A DNA stretch of 60,000 nucleotides from NCBI GenBank assembly GCA_002633005.1, contig NMRA01000238.1, positions 374,001-434,000 of the forward strand, in the 5' to 3' direction. A program made the translations under genes and the position numbers. The notes under the pieces were generated by a model. The model made no database searches and had not been told where the DNA came from. It worked only from the letters and a program-made list of their open reading frames with translations. Below are positions 44,101-51,768 of this stretch, one piece after another. Positions within the stretch are counted from its first letter, which is position 1. Each line of letters starts with the position of its first letter. Origin of the DNA: Phoronis australis. Its lineage: Eukaryota; Phoronida; Phoronidae.

Positions 44101-46683
44101 TCTGACTTCCGTGTTGTCTCCGTCTTGACCCAACTGCATTTGATATTAGTGCCTACCTGATTACCTGGTCCAACCACATTGATACTGTTGCTTACCTGAT
44201 TACCTGGTCCAACCACATTTGATACTGTTGCCTACCTGATTATCTTGTCTGACCACATTGGTTTCTGTTGCTTTAGATCATTGAAAACTAAACATGTCTC
44301 TTTTGAAAAAGTCCTGGAGACCTTTAATCCTTATTTTAGATGATAACTACCTTACTCATGCCCTCTGTTCTACACGGAAGTTTGTACTTATCTATGTGTG
44401 TGTAAATGTTCAGCATAGTGTCCTAGTTCACAGAATCTTGAGTATGTCATATTCATAGTTGATGTCTCGTGAATTGATGACTAAGCTGTCACTGTGTGTT
44501 TATACTTCATTTTCGTTCCAATGTTTTGTGCAGACTGCTGAAATATGTGTGCCAGGAGTCCAGTCTGTCTGAGGCAGCGGATCGGACATGTGTGCCGGAC
44601 AAGTGCGTGACGGACAAGGAGAAGCAGCTGTTGCTCAAGTACAAGTGGGTCCTGCAGATGTTGACCAGTAACGACCACAACCTACAGCTGATGGTGTTGT
44701 ACGCACTACAGGTGCACTGTCACACCAACCAGTTCCCCAAAGGTAAGGCATCACAATCGTCCGCAATACTTGCCAAAAGTAACACCGTAAAATTACACCT
44801 CAATACGTCTGTATGCCAGTAGAATTTTTCCGTCACAGCTGTCTGTAAAGATAGTAAATTTTGCCGCAAAACCAGCAAGGCGGTTGTTTGTAATCAGGAT
44901 TTTGCCCGCAGTGACAAGTCACTGCCTTTCATTTTTGCTGTGAACAGAACTGGCTCTCATGATGGGGAAACGGTAGTTTGAGCATTTACTTTTCACACCA
45001 CATTCCCCCCGTCGCATGCTTTCGGATGAAACTGGGACATAAGTAGGCAAGAGACCATTAGTGCAAGGCTTGTAGTCTGCCATTGTACACTGCCTCTGGC
45101 CTTACAAGAGTCCACAGAGCAAACCATTTACTCACAAAAACAAGGGCTTTTGTTGTTTTCTAGCTCTGGTCAAGTCTATCCTTTTCAACAGTAATCCCAC
45201 AATGCATTGTAGATGGCTAACATGCTGTATAGCTTCCTGTGGTTGAGACTTTGGTACGGTTCTCCTTGACTGTCATCTGCTGTATAACTTTGGTACGCTT
45301 CTTCTTGACTGTGTCATCTACTGTGTTACTTCTTGCAGGACTCATTCTGCGTTTCTTCATGAATTTTTATGACATGGAGATTATTGATGAAGAAGTATTC
45401 TTGAGGTGGAAAGAAGAAATTAATGATGAATATCCCGGCAAAGGAAAGGCTCTGTTTCAGGTGAGCTTTGTAAATCAGTATACTTTTTTATGTACGACGA
45501 TCGCTGTTCTCTTTTGACCTGCGGCGTTGGAGTGGTGTGCAGGCACAAGTTCCCACACTTGAATCGCTGGAGTTAATGTTACATTGCCAGCAGCTTGTGA
45601 TTGACAGATGACTTCTACATGTGCGCGCGCTGAGCCCCAGGAACAGGGGCTTGAAAATTTCTCTGCTGAAAGACTATTGAATTATTAAGTCATGTGGGTC
45701 ATTTGGCTAGTAATGAGGCTGCTATATTCACTTTTCCTGTCTTGCGATAAAGAAATGAGACGCACATTGAAACACAATCATGTGCTGGGACGTTGCGCGC
45801 AAACAGCGGGATCCATCAGTGGCAGAGCCGTACTGTAGTATTGTCAAGATATTGTAATTGGATAATTAGGATATCTTCAATGAAAAATAGGTATGTTTTT
45901 CCCCAACAAAGTTTGATAAGTTGGTTGTTAAAAAATTGACAAAAACATCTTTGTATAGCGTATTATGCTGTGACCAGAAACTTTCTTTGGCGCATCTCGG
46001 TGAAAAATTTGTAAAAGAAATCAAAAATACTAGCCAATGAAATGCGTCAAAGATCCATTCTGCATAATTCTATGTTCACATGGCAAGTTTATAAATCACT
46101 GCGAAGGCTGTGTTCTGTATACTTTTGGACTTGATTTTGGCAACAACCAAATAACAGTCAGATTCACTCTAGTTGCTTTCAAGTATCTGCCGAGAAGTGT
46201 AAAAACTCAGCTCGCATATGTTGGAAATTCCAGGTTGCATGTTGCGACTTAATATAAGCTGGCCAAAATTTTATCTCGTATTTCTAAATTTCAGGTCGCA
46301 AATGCGACCTGCAGCTTGTTGTCTAGCGCTAACTAATGGTATTCTCTCTCTAATTACAGACAAAAATAAATGCCAACATTGCACTTTGTTCATTTCCAAA
46401 TTCTGATTATACTCTTAAATATGTTCAACATTTTAAGGACAGTTTGACAGTACAAACTAGACTAGTGTTGGAGTCGAGTTTTTCTCTACGTAAATTTTTG
46501 GCGGGAAATTTTATTGCTAAGTTGCTCTTGCCTCCAGCACTTTTGTGTTTAAATTTTGAAGATGGTTTACCATAATTCAAACAGCTGCATCTAACAAAAC
46601 GTCTTATTTTATTCAAGGTTCACCAGTGGCTGACCTGGCTTGAACTAGCCGAAGAAGAATCTGAGGAGGATGACGAAGATTAA
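32141..46683 (+). CDS. EIF4G2: Eukaryotic translation initiation factor 4 gamma 2 (DAP5/NAT1/p97), complete, 19 coding exons
   Basis: Coding exons: 32141-32190, 32877-33011, 33841-33943, 35108-35218, 35801-35870, 36101-36184, 37158-37327, 38064-38174, 38732-38921, 39482-39589, 40018-40131, 40730-40974, 41801-41976, 42301-42433, 42833-43091, 43627-43831, 44534-44742, 45339-45460, 46618-46683. They total 2661 nt, 886 codons plus stop (human is 907), with every phase consistent. The domains are MIF4G (about 60-285; binds eIF4A/eIF3), a Gln/Pro-rich linker, MA3 (about 514-637) and W2 (about 700-880), ending in an acidic tail EEESEEDDED. The eIF4E- and PABP-binding N-terminus of eIF4G1 is absent, as expected for DAP5, which drives cap-independent or eIF4E-independent initiation. 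There is no in-frame ATG upstream of the conserved GGASR; the start is taken as CTG. Confidence 0.96.
32877..33011 (+). CDS. EIF4G2: eIF4G2 coding exon 2
   Basis: Acceptor CTTCTTCAG. The first base completes the Arg codon from exon 1. Encodes DDIPPIVPEVASKAAFSRWV, then PSSVRRDAI and FRKVR, matching the human KWIPARSTRRD...FRKVR region. Confidence 0.93.
33273..33472. repeat. Minisatellite, 25-bp unit, 8 copies, in eIF4G2 intron 2
   Basis: Exactly eight head-to-tail copies of GACATGTATCTGGTGTCCCT followed by CCACT, differing by only a few substitutions. There is no unique spacer between units, so it is a simple tandem array. Confidence 0.95.
33841..33943 (+). CDS. EIF4G2: eIF4G2 coding exon 3, start of MIF4G
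   Basis: Encodes SILNKLTPEKFDKLCLDVL and NVGIDSQLVLKGIILL, the first helices of the MIF4G domain, nearly identical to human. Donor TTG|GTAAGT. Confidence 0.97.
34131..34364. other. Assembly gap in eIF4G2 intron 3
   Basis: Run of N. Sequence after the gap (to about 34680) is GC-richer and contains CACTTCCGG and GACGTT-like elements. It could be an inserted element, but nothing is recognised. Confidence 0.95.
35108..35218 (+). CDS. EIF4G2: eIF4G2 coding exon 4, MIF4G
   Basis: Encodes IFEKALEEPKFSSLYAQLC and HRLSDDVPNFD, the strongly conserved second MIF4G repeat. Phase 0 at both ends; donor GTA|GTAAGT. Confidence 0.97.
35801..35870 (+). CDS. EIF4G2: eIF4G2 coding exon 5, MIF4G
   Basis: Encodes TFRRLLLSKCQDEFENRSKA, equal to human TTFRRLLISKLQDEFENR. 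Ends in phase 1 before GTAAGA. Confidence 0.96.
36101..36184 (+). CDS. EIF4G2: eIF4G2 coding exon 6, MIF4G
   Basis: Encodes an acidic stretch (FDKSQSEEDEDSFQ) and KRKMLGNIKFIG, the conserved central MIF4G motif. Confidence 0.96.
37158..37327 (+). CDS. EIF4G2: eIF4G2 coding exon 7, MIF4G
   Basis: Encodes GELGKLRMLPELILHRCIKQ, LLEKKKNMALADMGEDLECL and CQIMQTVGRILDHDKAK. The last ~70 nt plus the donor CCAAG|GTAAGT are the parent of five degenerate tandem copies in the following intron. Confidence 0.97.
37338..37786 (+). repeat. Five degenerate tandem copies of the exon 7 end plus splice donor (pseudo-exons)
   Basis: Copies start at about 37338, 37421, 37526, 37618 and 37704, with a period of 83-105 bp. 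Each echoes the exon 7 sequence from GGACTTGGAATGTCT through CATGCAGACCGTCGGCCGAA to GATAAAGCCAAGGTAAGT. The last copy is the best preserved and has GCAAGT at the donor place; the second keeps AAGCAAGGTAAGTG. Indels and stops disrupt the frame, so they are intronic relics of a tandem duplication across an exon-intron boundary. Confidence 0.85.
38064..38174 (+). CDS. EIF4G2: eIF4G2 coding exon 8, end of MIF4G
   Basis: Encodes ALMDQYFTRMKSFMQNQDLP and PRIRFMLQDTIELRDNK. The donor AACAAG|GTTAGT is tandemly duplicated 18 nt downstream, in frame. Confidence 0.96.
38169..38209 (+). repeat. Duplicated 5' splice site, 18-nt tandem
   Basis: AACAAGGTTAGTCATAAC is repeated directly, giving two identical donors AACAAG|GTTAGT 18 nt apart (after 38174 and 38192). 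Use of the second would insert VSHNNK without changing frame. Confidence 0.85.
38732..38921 (+). CDS. EIF4G2: eIF4G2 coding exon 9, linker
   Basis: Starts WVPRN (human HHWVPRK) and contains IMEIRQDAAKDLGYFLPP, matching human INQIRQDAVKDLGVFIP. The rest is a variable Gly/Ser/Met-rich linker. Confidence 0.95.
39482..39589 (+). CDS. EIF4G2: eIF4G2 coding exon 10, linker
   Basis: Encodes NSGIGTGPGVIREDSF and RYSPQMGNRGRGNQNN, matching human GSGIGTGPGVIQDRFSPTMG. Confidence 0.94.
40018..40131 (+). CDS. EIF4G2: eIF4G2 coding exon 11, Gln-rich linker
   Basis: Encodes YQYNKRQDGNSPKQQRHL followed by a polyglutamine-like stretch (QQQQQPQQLQQKQ). This part is low-complexity and poorly conserved, but phases (1-1) and splice sites fit. 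Confidence 0.88.
40730..40974 (+). CDS. EIF4G2: eIF4G2 coding exon 12, linker
   Basis: Encodes DLPPRFQKKSN and DEISLRPAMKF (human DMPPRFSKKGQ...DEISLRPAQSF), then a Pro/Met-rich stretch ending NPLLQKQ. Confidence 0.95.
41530..41760 (+). repeat. Dispersed repeat B, copy 3, in eIF4G2 intron 12
   Basis: CACATTTTTCAAAGGTCGATT, TTCAAATAACGGAAA, TGTTCTGTGACGTCTACAC and CACTGGTCAGCCATGTTG correspond in order to the segment at 18.59-18.77 kb. Diverged and non-coding. Confidence 0.5.
41801..41976 (+). CDS. EIF4G2: eIF4G2 coding exon 13, start of MA3
   Basis: Encodes a Lys-rich lead (DKVKKEVKKAPSREELREL) and the first MA3 helices (TLLTEFLTSHNLSETVKRV). Ends after two bases of a Lys codon. Confidence 0.95.
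42301..42433 (+). CDS. EIF4G2: eIF4G2 coding exon 14, MA3
   Basis: Encodes YLPEMLTYFITQTLEKSDSD and KLMSKLKTEGVITSDQYME, the second MA3 repeat. Confidence 0.96.
42833..43091 (+). CDS. EIF4G2: eIF4G2 coding exon 15, end of MA3
   Basis: Encodes AFQSVLDKMKALEVDVPLVK, YYPLFMLVLQQLHKL and NESKINLHDMLP. The DVPLVKS motif is shared with human DIPLVKS. Confidence 0.97.
43100..43430 (+). repeat. Degenerate repeats with ATTGGCT and octamer-like motifs in eIF4G2 intron 15
   Basis: TTATTGGCTG/A occurs four times at about 80-100-bp spacing (near 43130, 43237, 43310 and 43384), each followed by a TGTGTATGTAAATG-like stretch. ATGCAAAT or a near match occurs three times (near 43160, 43197 and 43267). Confidence 0.7.
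43627..43831 (+). CDS. EIF4G2: eIF4G2 coding exon 16, W2 start
   Basis: Encodes SKERMMEILEDRGLSFMFPL and IHKWIKDNVDASLL, matching human KDRMLEILEGKGLSFLFPL. Ends CACTTGT|GTAAGT in phase 2, and this donor is the first of four tandem copies. Confidence 0.96.
43825..44087 (+). repeat. Four tandem copies of the exon 16 end plus donor
   Basis: CACTTGTGTAAGTAACAGAA and about 40 further bases recur at 43825, 43887, 43964 and 44026 (unit 62 bp; one copy enlarged by an inner duplication and an N at 43945). Copies 2-4 carry GTAAGA, GTACGT and GTAAGT. Use of any later donor would read straight into an in-frame TAA. Confidence 0.92.
44129..44275. repeat. Tandem repeat, ~45-bp unit, 3 copies, in intron 16
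   Basis: TGCCTACCTGATTACCTGGT and CCAACCACATTTGATACTGT recur three times with growing divergence at the 3' end. Confidence 0.85.
44534..44742 (+). CDS. EIF4G2: eIF4G2 coding exon 17, W2
   Basis: Encodes a variable Cys-containing loop (CQESSLSEAADRTCVPDKC) and then KEKQLLLKYKWVLQML and LMVLYALQVHCHTNQFPKG, matching human QVSALYALQVHCYNSNFPKG. Confidence 0.96.
45249..45337. repeat. Two-copy tandem repeat next to the exon 18 acceptor
   Basis: ACTTTGGTACGGTTCTCCTT plus GACTGTCATCTGCTG is repeated once as ACTTTGGTACGCTTCTTCTT plus GACTGTGTCATCTACTG. The second copy forms the pyrimidine-rich tract ahead of CTTGCAG. Confidence 0.8.
45339..45460 (+). CDS. EIF4G2: eIF4G2 coding exon 18, W2
   Basis: Encodes ILRFFMNFYDMEIIDEEVFL and KEEINDEYPGKGKALFQ, nearly identical to human. 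It holds acidic/aromatic boxes of the W2 domain. Confidence 0.97.
46231..46311. repeat. Pair of similar palindromes in intron 18
   Basis: CAGGTCGCA-AA-TGCGACCTG at 46292-46311 is a perfect 9-bp inverted repeat. CAGGTTGCA-TG-TTGCGACTT at 46231-46250 is a degenerate version 61 bp upstream, embedded in similar flanks (TTGGAAATTCCAGG, CTAAATTTCAGG). Confidence 0.7.
46618..46683 (+). CDS. EIF4G2: eIF4G2 coding exon 19, C-terminus
   Basis: Encodes VHQWLTWLELAEEESEEDDE plus D and TAA. It matches human QVNQWLTWLETAEEEESEEEAD, the end of the W2 domain and acidic tail. Confidence 0.98.
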   Translation, partial: VHQWLTWLELAEEESEEDDED

Positions 46684-47580
46684 AGACACGTAAGCTGTAA
46701 CTCAAAGGAGTAGAAAGTTATGCTGAAGGTCTCAACAAGATCAACTCTGAGAAATAAGCAACTGAGGAGAAGAGATATACTGTGACTGTGAATTTCCCCT
46801 AGTCATTGTGTGTAGACATTAGACTTCCATGTTGTACCCATGACTGCACACTCTAGAACGATACATCTGCACTGGCAAACATGGGCCAAATAGACTTGGA
46901 CACTTGTGCGGTGTTACATTTTGGACTCGTTTCAACACAATATTGGAGTTAGCAGTCGTCTACTTCCAACTGAATGGTTTCAGGCAAATGAGGCTCGAAA
47001 AAATGCAAGATATTCTTTGGAGGAGTTGCTCTCATTACTGTTACCATGACGATTAATGTAAAATATTTGGTGGATGGTGTCAGGTTACATGGTGCACTGT
47101 TGTCATAGCAACGGGCCTTCTTGGTTTTGGTATTACTTTGTATAAAGTTGGATTAAGTTAGTTTCTTTTTTGTTGAATTGTGCAAATGTAGCTCACAGTC
47201 CTGGATACCTCCAATCTAATTTTCGTTTGAAGTCTTAAAATCATGTTAAAATCATTTAAAATATAGTAGCTCTGATTTTAGTATTTGTTGACTAAAAAGT
47301 AAAATAACTCCCTGTGCAATGTGGATGATGGACTTAGCAGCTGTTTTAACATTTACCCGTCTAGTTTTAGTGCCGTTTTAGGAACTAGTCCAACTTTGTG
47401 TTCTAACTGGATAGTGCATGCAATATTCTTCTTTAGAAACGAGTTAAATCATGAAGTAGATATTTGAATTGTTGGAGAGAAACTGAAACCACTTGTAGTA
47501 TTGAATTATGTTGTGATATCTGCTTGGCTTTGTAAGTCATACAGACTTATTAAACTTAACAGTGAATGAATTTAAAGAAG
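46684..47580 (+). other. 3' UTR of eIF4G2 with poly(A) signal
   Basis: About 0.9 kb of AT-rich non-coding sequence ending at ATTAAA (47549-47554), followed by T/G-rich sequence. On the opposite strand an AATAAA (TTTATT on +) lies near 47591, so the converging minus-strand gene may end within a few tens of bases. Confidence 0.6.
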
Positions 47581-48528
47581 TTGTGTGAATTTTTATTCCA
47601 GACAAGAGTCTCTATTGCACAAGTACCTACCAAAATTGTTTACAAAAGTAGTTTTATACAAAGCTTACAAAAGTGCAAAAGCCCTACAAAGGAGTAGATC
47701 CAGCAATGACAATAAATAACACCGTACAGCAATATTTGTTACACACATCTAAAAGCAAACACTCTATTCCTGATAACTTTGACCACAGTCTGGTAAATAT
47801 ATGTCATTCACAATTACCACATTAGATTGCACCTCCAATTAAGCTAATTTCAGAAAGTTTGCGAAATAAAATAGGTATGCCATTAGATTAAAACGGGAAT
47901 CTGAGAATATTTTAACATAAACACTCGGGAGATGAAAGAAACGTCTACGGGCAATAAACCAATGAATTCTGTATTAAAAGATTTTTTCTTAATTTAGGAC
48001 AATACTGTCACAAAATCTGCGTCTCATTCAGAAATGAGTTTTGGGTTTGAGAAGAACTTGTTGGTTCAGATGGGTATATTGAGTTGATAAACGCATAGGT
48101 TTAGTTCCGAGACAATTTTGTCTGGGAATTTCGGGCAATGTATTGCAACAAATTTTAATCCAAACGGGATAAAAATGCAGTGATAAAGCTCTGGTAGTTA
48201 CTACACAGGCGAAAAAAGATGACGTTTTAAGCACCAGCGTATGGTTTATGGCGACTTTAAAAACTCCTGCACAACCTCTGACGAGTTGAAATGAGGAGTT
48301 TTCTATTGCTCCTTTTATTTAGAGTTTCACAATGAACTGCCTGACCACATGAACCACGAACTTGAGAATCAAGTCACTCTACACTTCTCTTGTGGATACT
48401 GATAACTTGACACCCACAAAACATCGCAAGCAAGCGTCTAATGGAAAACTATAGAATAAGTGAACTGAAATCAGCAATGATCTATCATCTTGGAAACTAA
48501 CAATGTGAAACTTATCTGGCTCATCAAT

Positions 48529-48668
48529 GGTCAGGATAACCAGGCGTGGTCAGGATAACCAGGCGTGGTCAGGAAAACCCGGCGTGGTCAGGATAACCAG
48601 GCGTGGTCAGGATAACTAGGCGTGGTCAGGATAACCAGGCGTGGTCAGGATAACTAGGCTTGGTCAGA
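48529..48668. repeat. Minisatellite, 20-bp unit, 7 copies
   Basis: GGTCAGGATAACCAGGCGTG repeated seven times with few substitutions (CCAGG/CTAGG/CCCGG variants). Confidence 0.95.
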
Positions 48669-49922
48669 AACGTGATTCAAAATGGTGACTGTTGATAGCA
48701 TGCTTATCAATATCAATTATTATATGACAGCATTTTTGCATATACCACAGTCTCACCCAGGCTGTGGGAACAGAAACTCTGACCAACCCTGAACCACACT
48801 ACAGTACAAAACATTTATTTTTGTCAACATCCCTCTGACCAAGGGTTATCAGACTACACGAGTATATACAAGGTTGTCTTTTACACAACCCTACAGCTTT
48901 AACAAAACTTAACAAATGACAACTTAACAAATACAGGCAGCTCACTTATAAATTATTAAACGATCTAAAATCCATTTCAAAGCCATGGCCACTCATCTCA
49001 GCATTTTTTCTACATATACACCTCCAGTCGAGAAGTTTGAACAAGCAAATGGAATCTTCATCACCCTTTCTTAATTAACTTCTTAAGTATATACAGTAGA
49101 CTGATAAACTTTGATAATTTTGTACCTTTGATAGTCAAGGAATCTTTTAAGTGCAAAAAAATAATGCCCAAATTTTATGTAATCACAAGACATGCATTTT
49201 TTTTTCTTGAAACTTGCAAATTTTAATTGTTTAGTGTATTGGTGTGTGGGATGTTCTTTTGGTACCTTATAGCCAGAGAACTTCGCAGTCAAAAACGAGG
49301 ATGTGAACATTACTTGAAGAAAATGGAAGTCAAAACTTTTGCCAGTCAAGATCTCAGGCTGCAAGAAAATGTCCAACACACTTATGTAGCTAATTGAACA
49401 CAAAAACATAATTTGCGAGTGTCATATTAAAAAGTGGGATTTTTTGTAAGATTTGGTAATCTCCATCAAAAGCCATGTTTTTTTAGAAAAAAAACACATC
49501 ATTCTGCACATTACTTTCGTGCACATAGTAAGATAGTATGATCATTAAGGATTCTAAAATAGTTTTATGGGTATGCCATTAATACTTTAAACATTGTTTA
49601 AGAAATCTGATTCCTGGTAACGAAGGTATCTTATTACCTAACTATGACACATATAGCAGACGACACAACGTACTTTAAAGATGTCAAGATGGCTACCATC
49701 AACAACATCATACAGAATTATTAGACAAATTTACTATTTAAACCTTAGTATCTTTGAAATTTAATTCAATTTATCCATCAATGTTGTCATTTCTTATTCT
49801 TATTTTATGACAACATAGTCTGTTAAGTTATTTTTACATTGATATGACCTTGACATTATGAAGGAAAAAAACCGCAAACATGGAGGCTTAGCCAAACCAG
49901 AGCATCCACAGAACTAAATAGT

Positions 49923-50332
49923 TAAAGCCTAACTTTAACGGAATTCTGTTACTTTAGATGTATTAGGCTAATCACATAGTCCTAGCAAAGACTTAGTAAA
50001 ATAAGAAAACGAGAGTTCAATCACGCAAGTGTAAGCCCGTCAAATGATAAGTGAAGCTGCCTTTTTGTGCCATGTTGCGTCACCGCGAGATCCCAGCACA
50101 AACAAGAAAAGGTTGTATTGAATAGGGGTATGAATAGAACACCATTGCGTGCAGGTGTTATTCACAGCTGTTTGAATTAAAAGGTGATTCTCTCGGTGAC
50201 ATACACAAAAGCAAGCTAATACAGTTCCTTCCATTTGACAATTTATGGCACTAGTGGGCTAAAAGTGATGCTCTTAACATACTGTAGGAAGCAAATTTAC
50301 ATGTGTTACCATTGAAGATGGGCTTTAAAGCT
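49923..50332 (+). repeat. Dispersed repeat A, copy 2 (without the foldback insertion)
   Basis: Aligns along its whole length with the two flanks of the foldback element at 8.3-9.4 kb. The place that carries 666 bp there is continuous here: GCAAGCTAATACAGTTCC near 50211-50228. Confidence 0.75.
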
Positions 50333-51565
50333 TCATTCGCAGCAGCTTACAAAGAAAGCTGAGTGAGAGTTTTCAATGACAGCCTGCCATCATGGTCGCT
50401 CATCTCTGAGACTCGTCTGCCACCTAGCGGCCAACTCACCAAAAATGGTGCCCAAGATGGTAGGCTGTCACTGAAAGGTCTTACAGAGATTTTGTATCGA
50501 ATTGTTTACAGCTGAAGCTTTAACAGCATAAGATTACATAAAATAGGTTACCAAGGAATCCACATTCTTTTTGTTTTGCTGACTATGTGGACAATATGAG
50601 TGTAATGATACATAGTACACTAAAGACTTGGTGATTTGGAGTTCAATAAATTCAACACCAAAAAACATACACTAATAACATTTTAAAATTCCTCAGAATT
50701 TACAAAAACAGCACATGTAAGGAGTAGTGTAGTAGTAGACAAAAATATTGGAGAGGAGGCTGAACTTATGGAAGACCTGAAGACTTAAATGCAATTACTT
50801 AGAATAGTAACAAGATATGCTATTTTTGTAGAAACAAAATATAACGTCAAATTTGCTTAATACGTTTAGACCAGAATATGGCAAAAATGGATACTCTTTT
50901 TTAGGGAGAATTCCCTGGTTGTAAAAAAGAGAGGGGAGATGTCCTCCTGTGCCCCCCTTGACTACACTCCTGTGTATAGCATGTTGAACAAATTAGTCCA
51001 GAGTCAAAGTATGGCTGAATGAGAAGACCAAAAATTGCCGTTTGGTTAAGGGGATCAGTCTTAAAAATCAGAAAAATAAACCACTACAGTATTGCTCCAG
51101 ATTTCAAAAAAAAATCTTTAAAAACCAGCACAGCTGAATGCAACAAAAATTTCAAAAGTGACGTGAATTACAACGTTCAACTCCTTGACAAACACAGTTT
51201 GTCTTGTGTGGCATTACACTACCTTGTATAAGCATGAATTAATGGACAAACGAAGACACGGCAAAGTACTCCCCAAGTGTAAGCTTCAAAATAAAGCCCA
51301 CAGACAGCACACAATTGCAATTCTATGTCGCTTCTACGTATTTCCCCCATCACTCAACCACGCAACATGTTTTTTTCCAAGTGAACTCTTCTCCTTATCT
51401 AAAGCACCCTATCTCTAAGTGGCGTATAATTGCAAACAATACCCGGTGTACTGAATAATTATTTGCTTTCAATAACTAAATACAACTCGTACTCAACTTG
51501 CATAGGTTGGCTGGCCATACCATTTTATAGGTAAATCAGACCAACAAGCAGATCACTGGGAGTTT

Positions 51566-51768
51566 CTAATGTATTGAGCTTCTATGCATGAGAGGTGGTG
51601 AGCTTTCCCTCGACACATCAGAACTCTCTCCACGAACATAGCTGCGAGAAAGTGAGCTGTCCCGTGAGGTGTCACCCTTCTTACGTCGTTGGAAAAGTCG
51701 CTTGATACTGCCACCTAGTGTTCTTGACTTCGACAGACTGGCATCATCATCCAAATGCTGGAGATTCT
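51566..51768 (-). CDS. Unidentified minus-strand gene, terminal coding exon
   Basis: Encodes (E)NLQHLDDDASLSKSRTLGG, SIKRLFQRRKKGDTSRDS and a Ser/Arg-rich end. The start at 51768 follows CTGCTTCAG and completes a Glu codon with the G left by the previous exon. Confidence 0.75.

Larger units (their letters stand above)
47590..51565 (-). other. Probable long 3' UTR of the minus-strand gene
   Basis: No coding frame is supported between the stop at 51566 and the eIF4G2 3' end. Several minus-strand AATAAA signals occur (for example near 47591, 48316 and 48810), so the real end is unknown. It contains a 20-bp minisatellite and repeat A copy 2. Confidence 0.35.
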
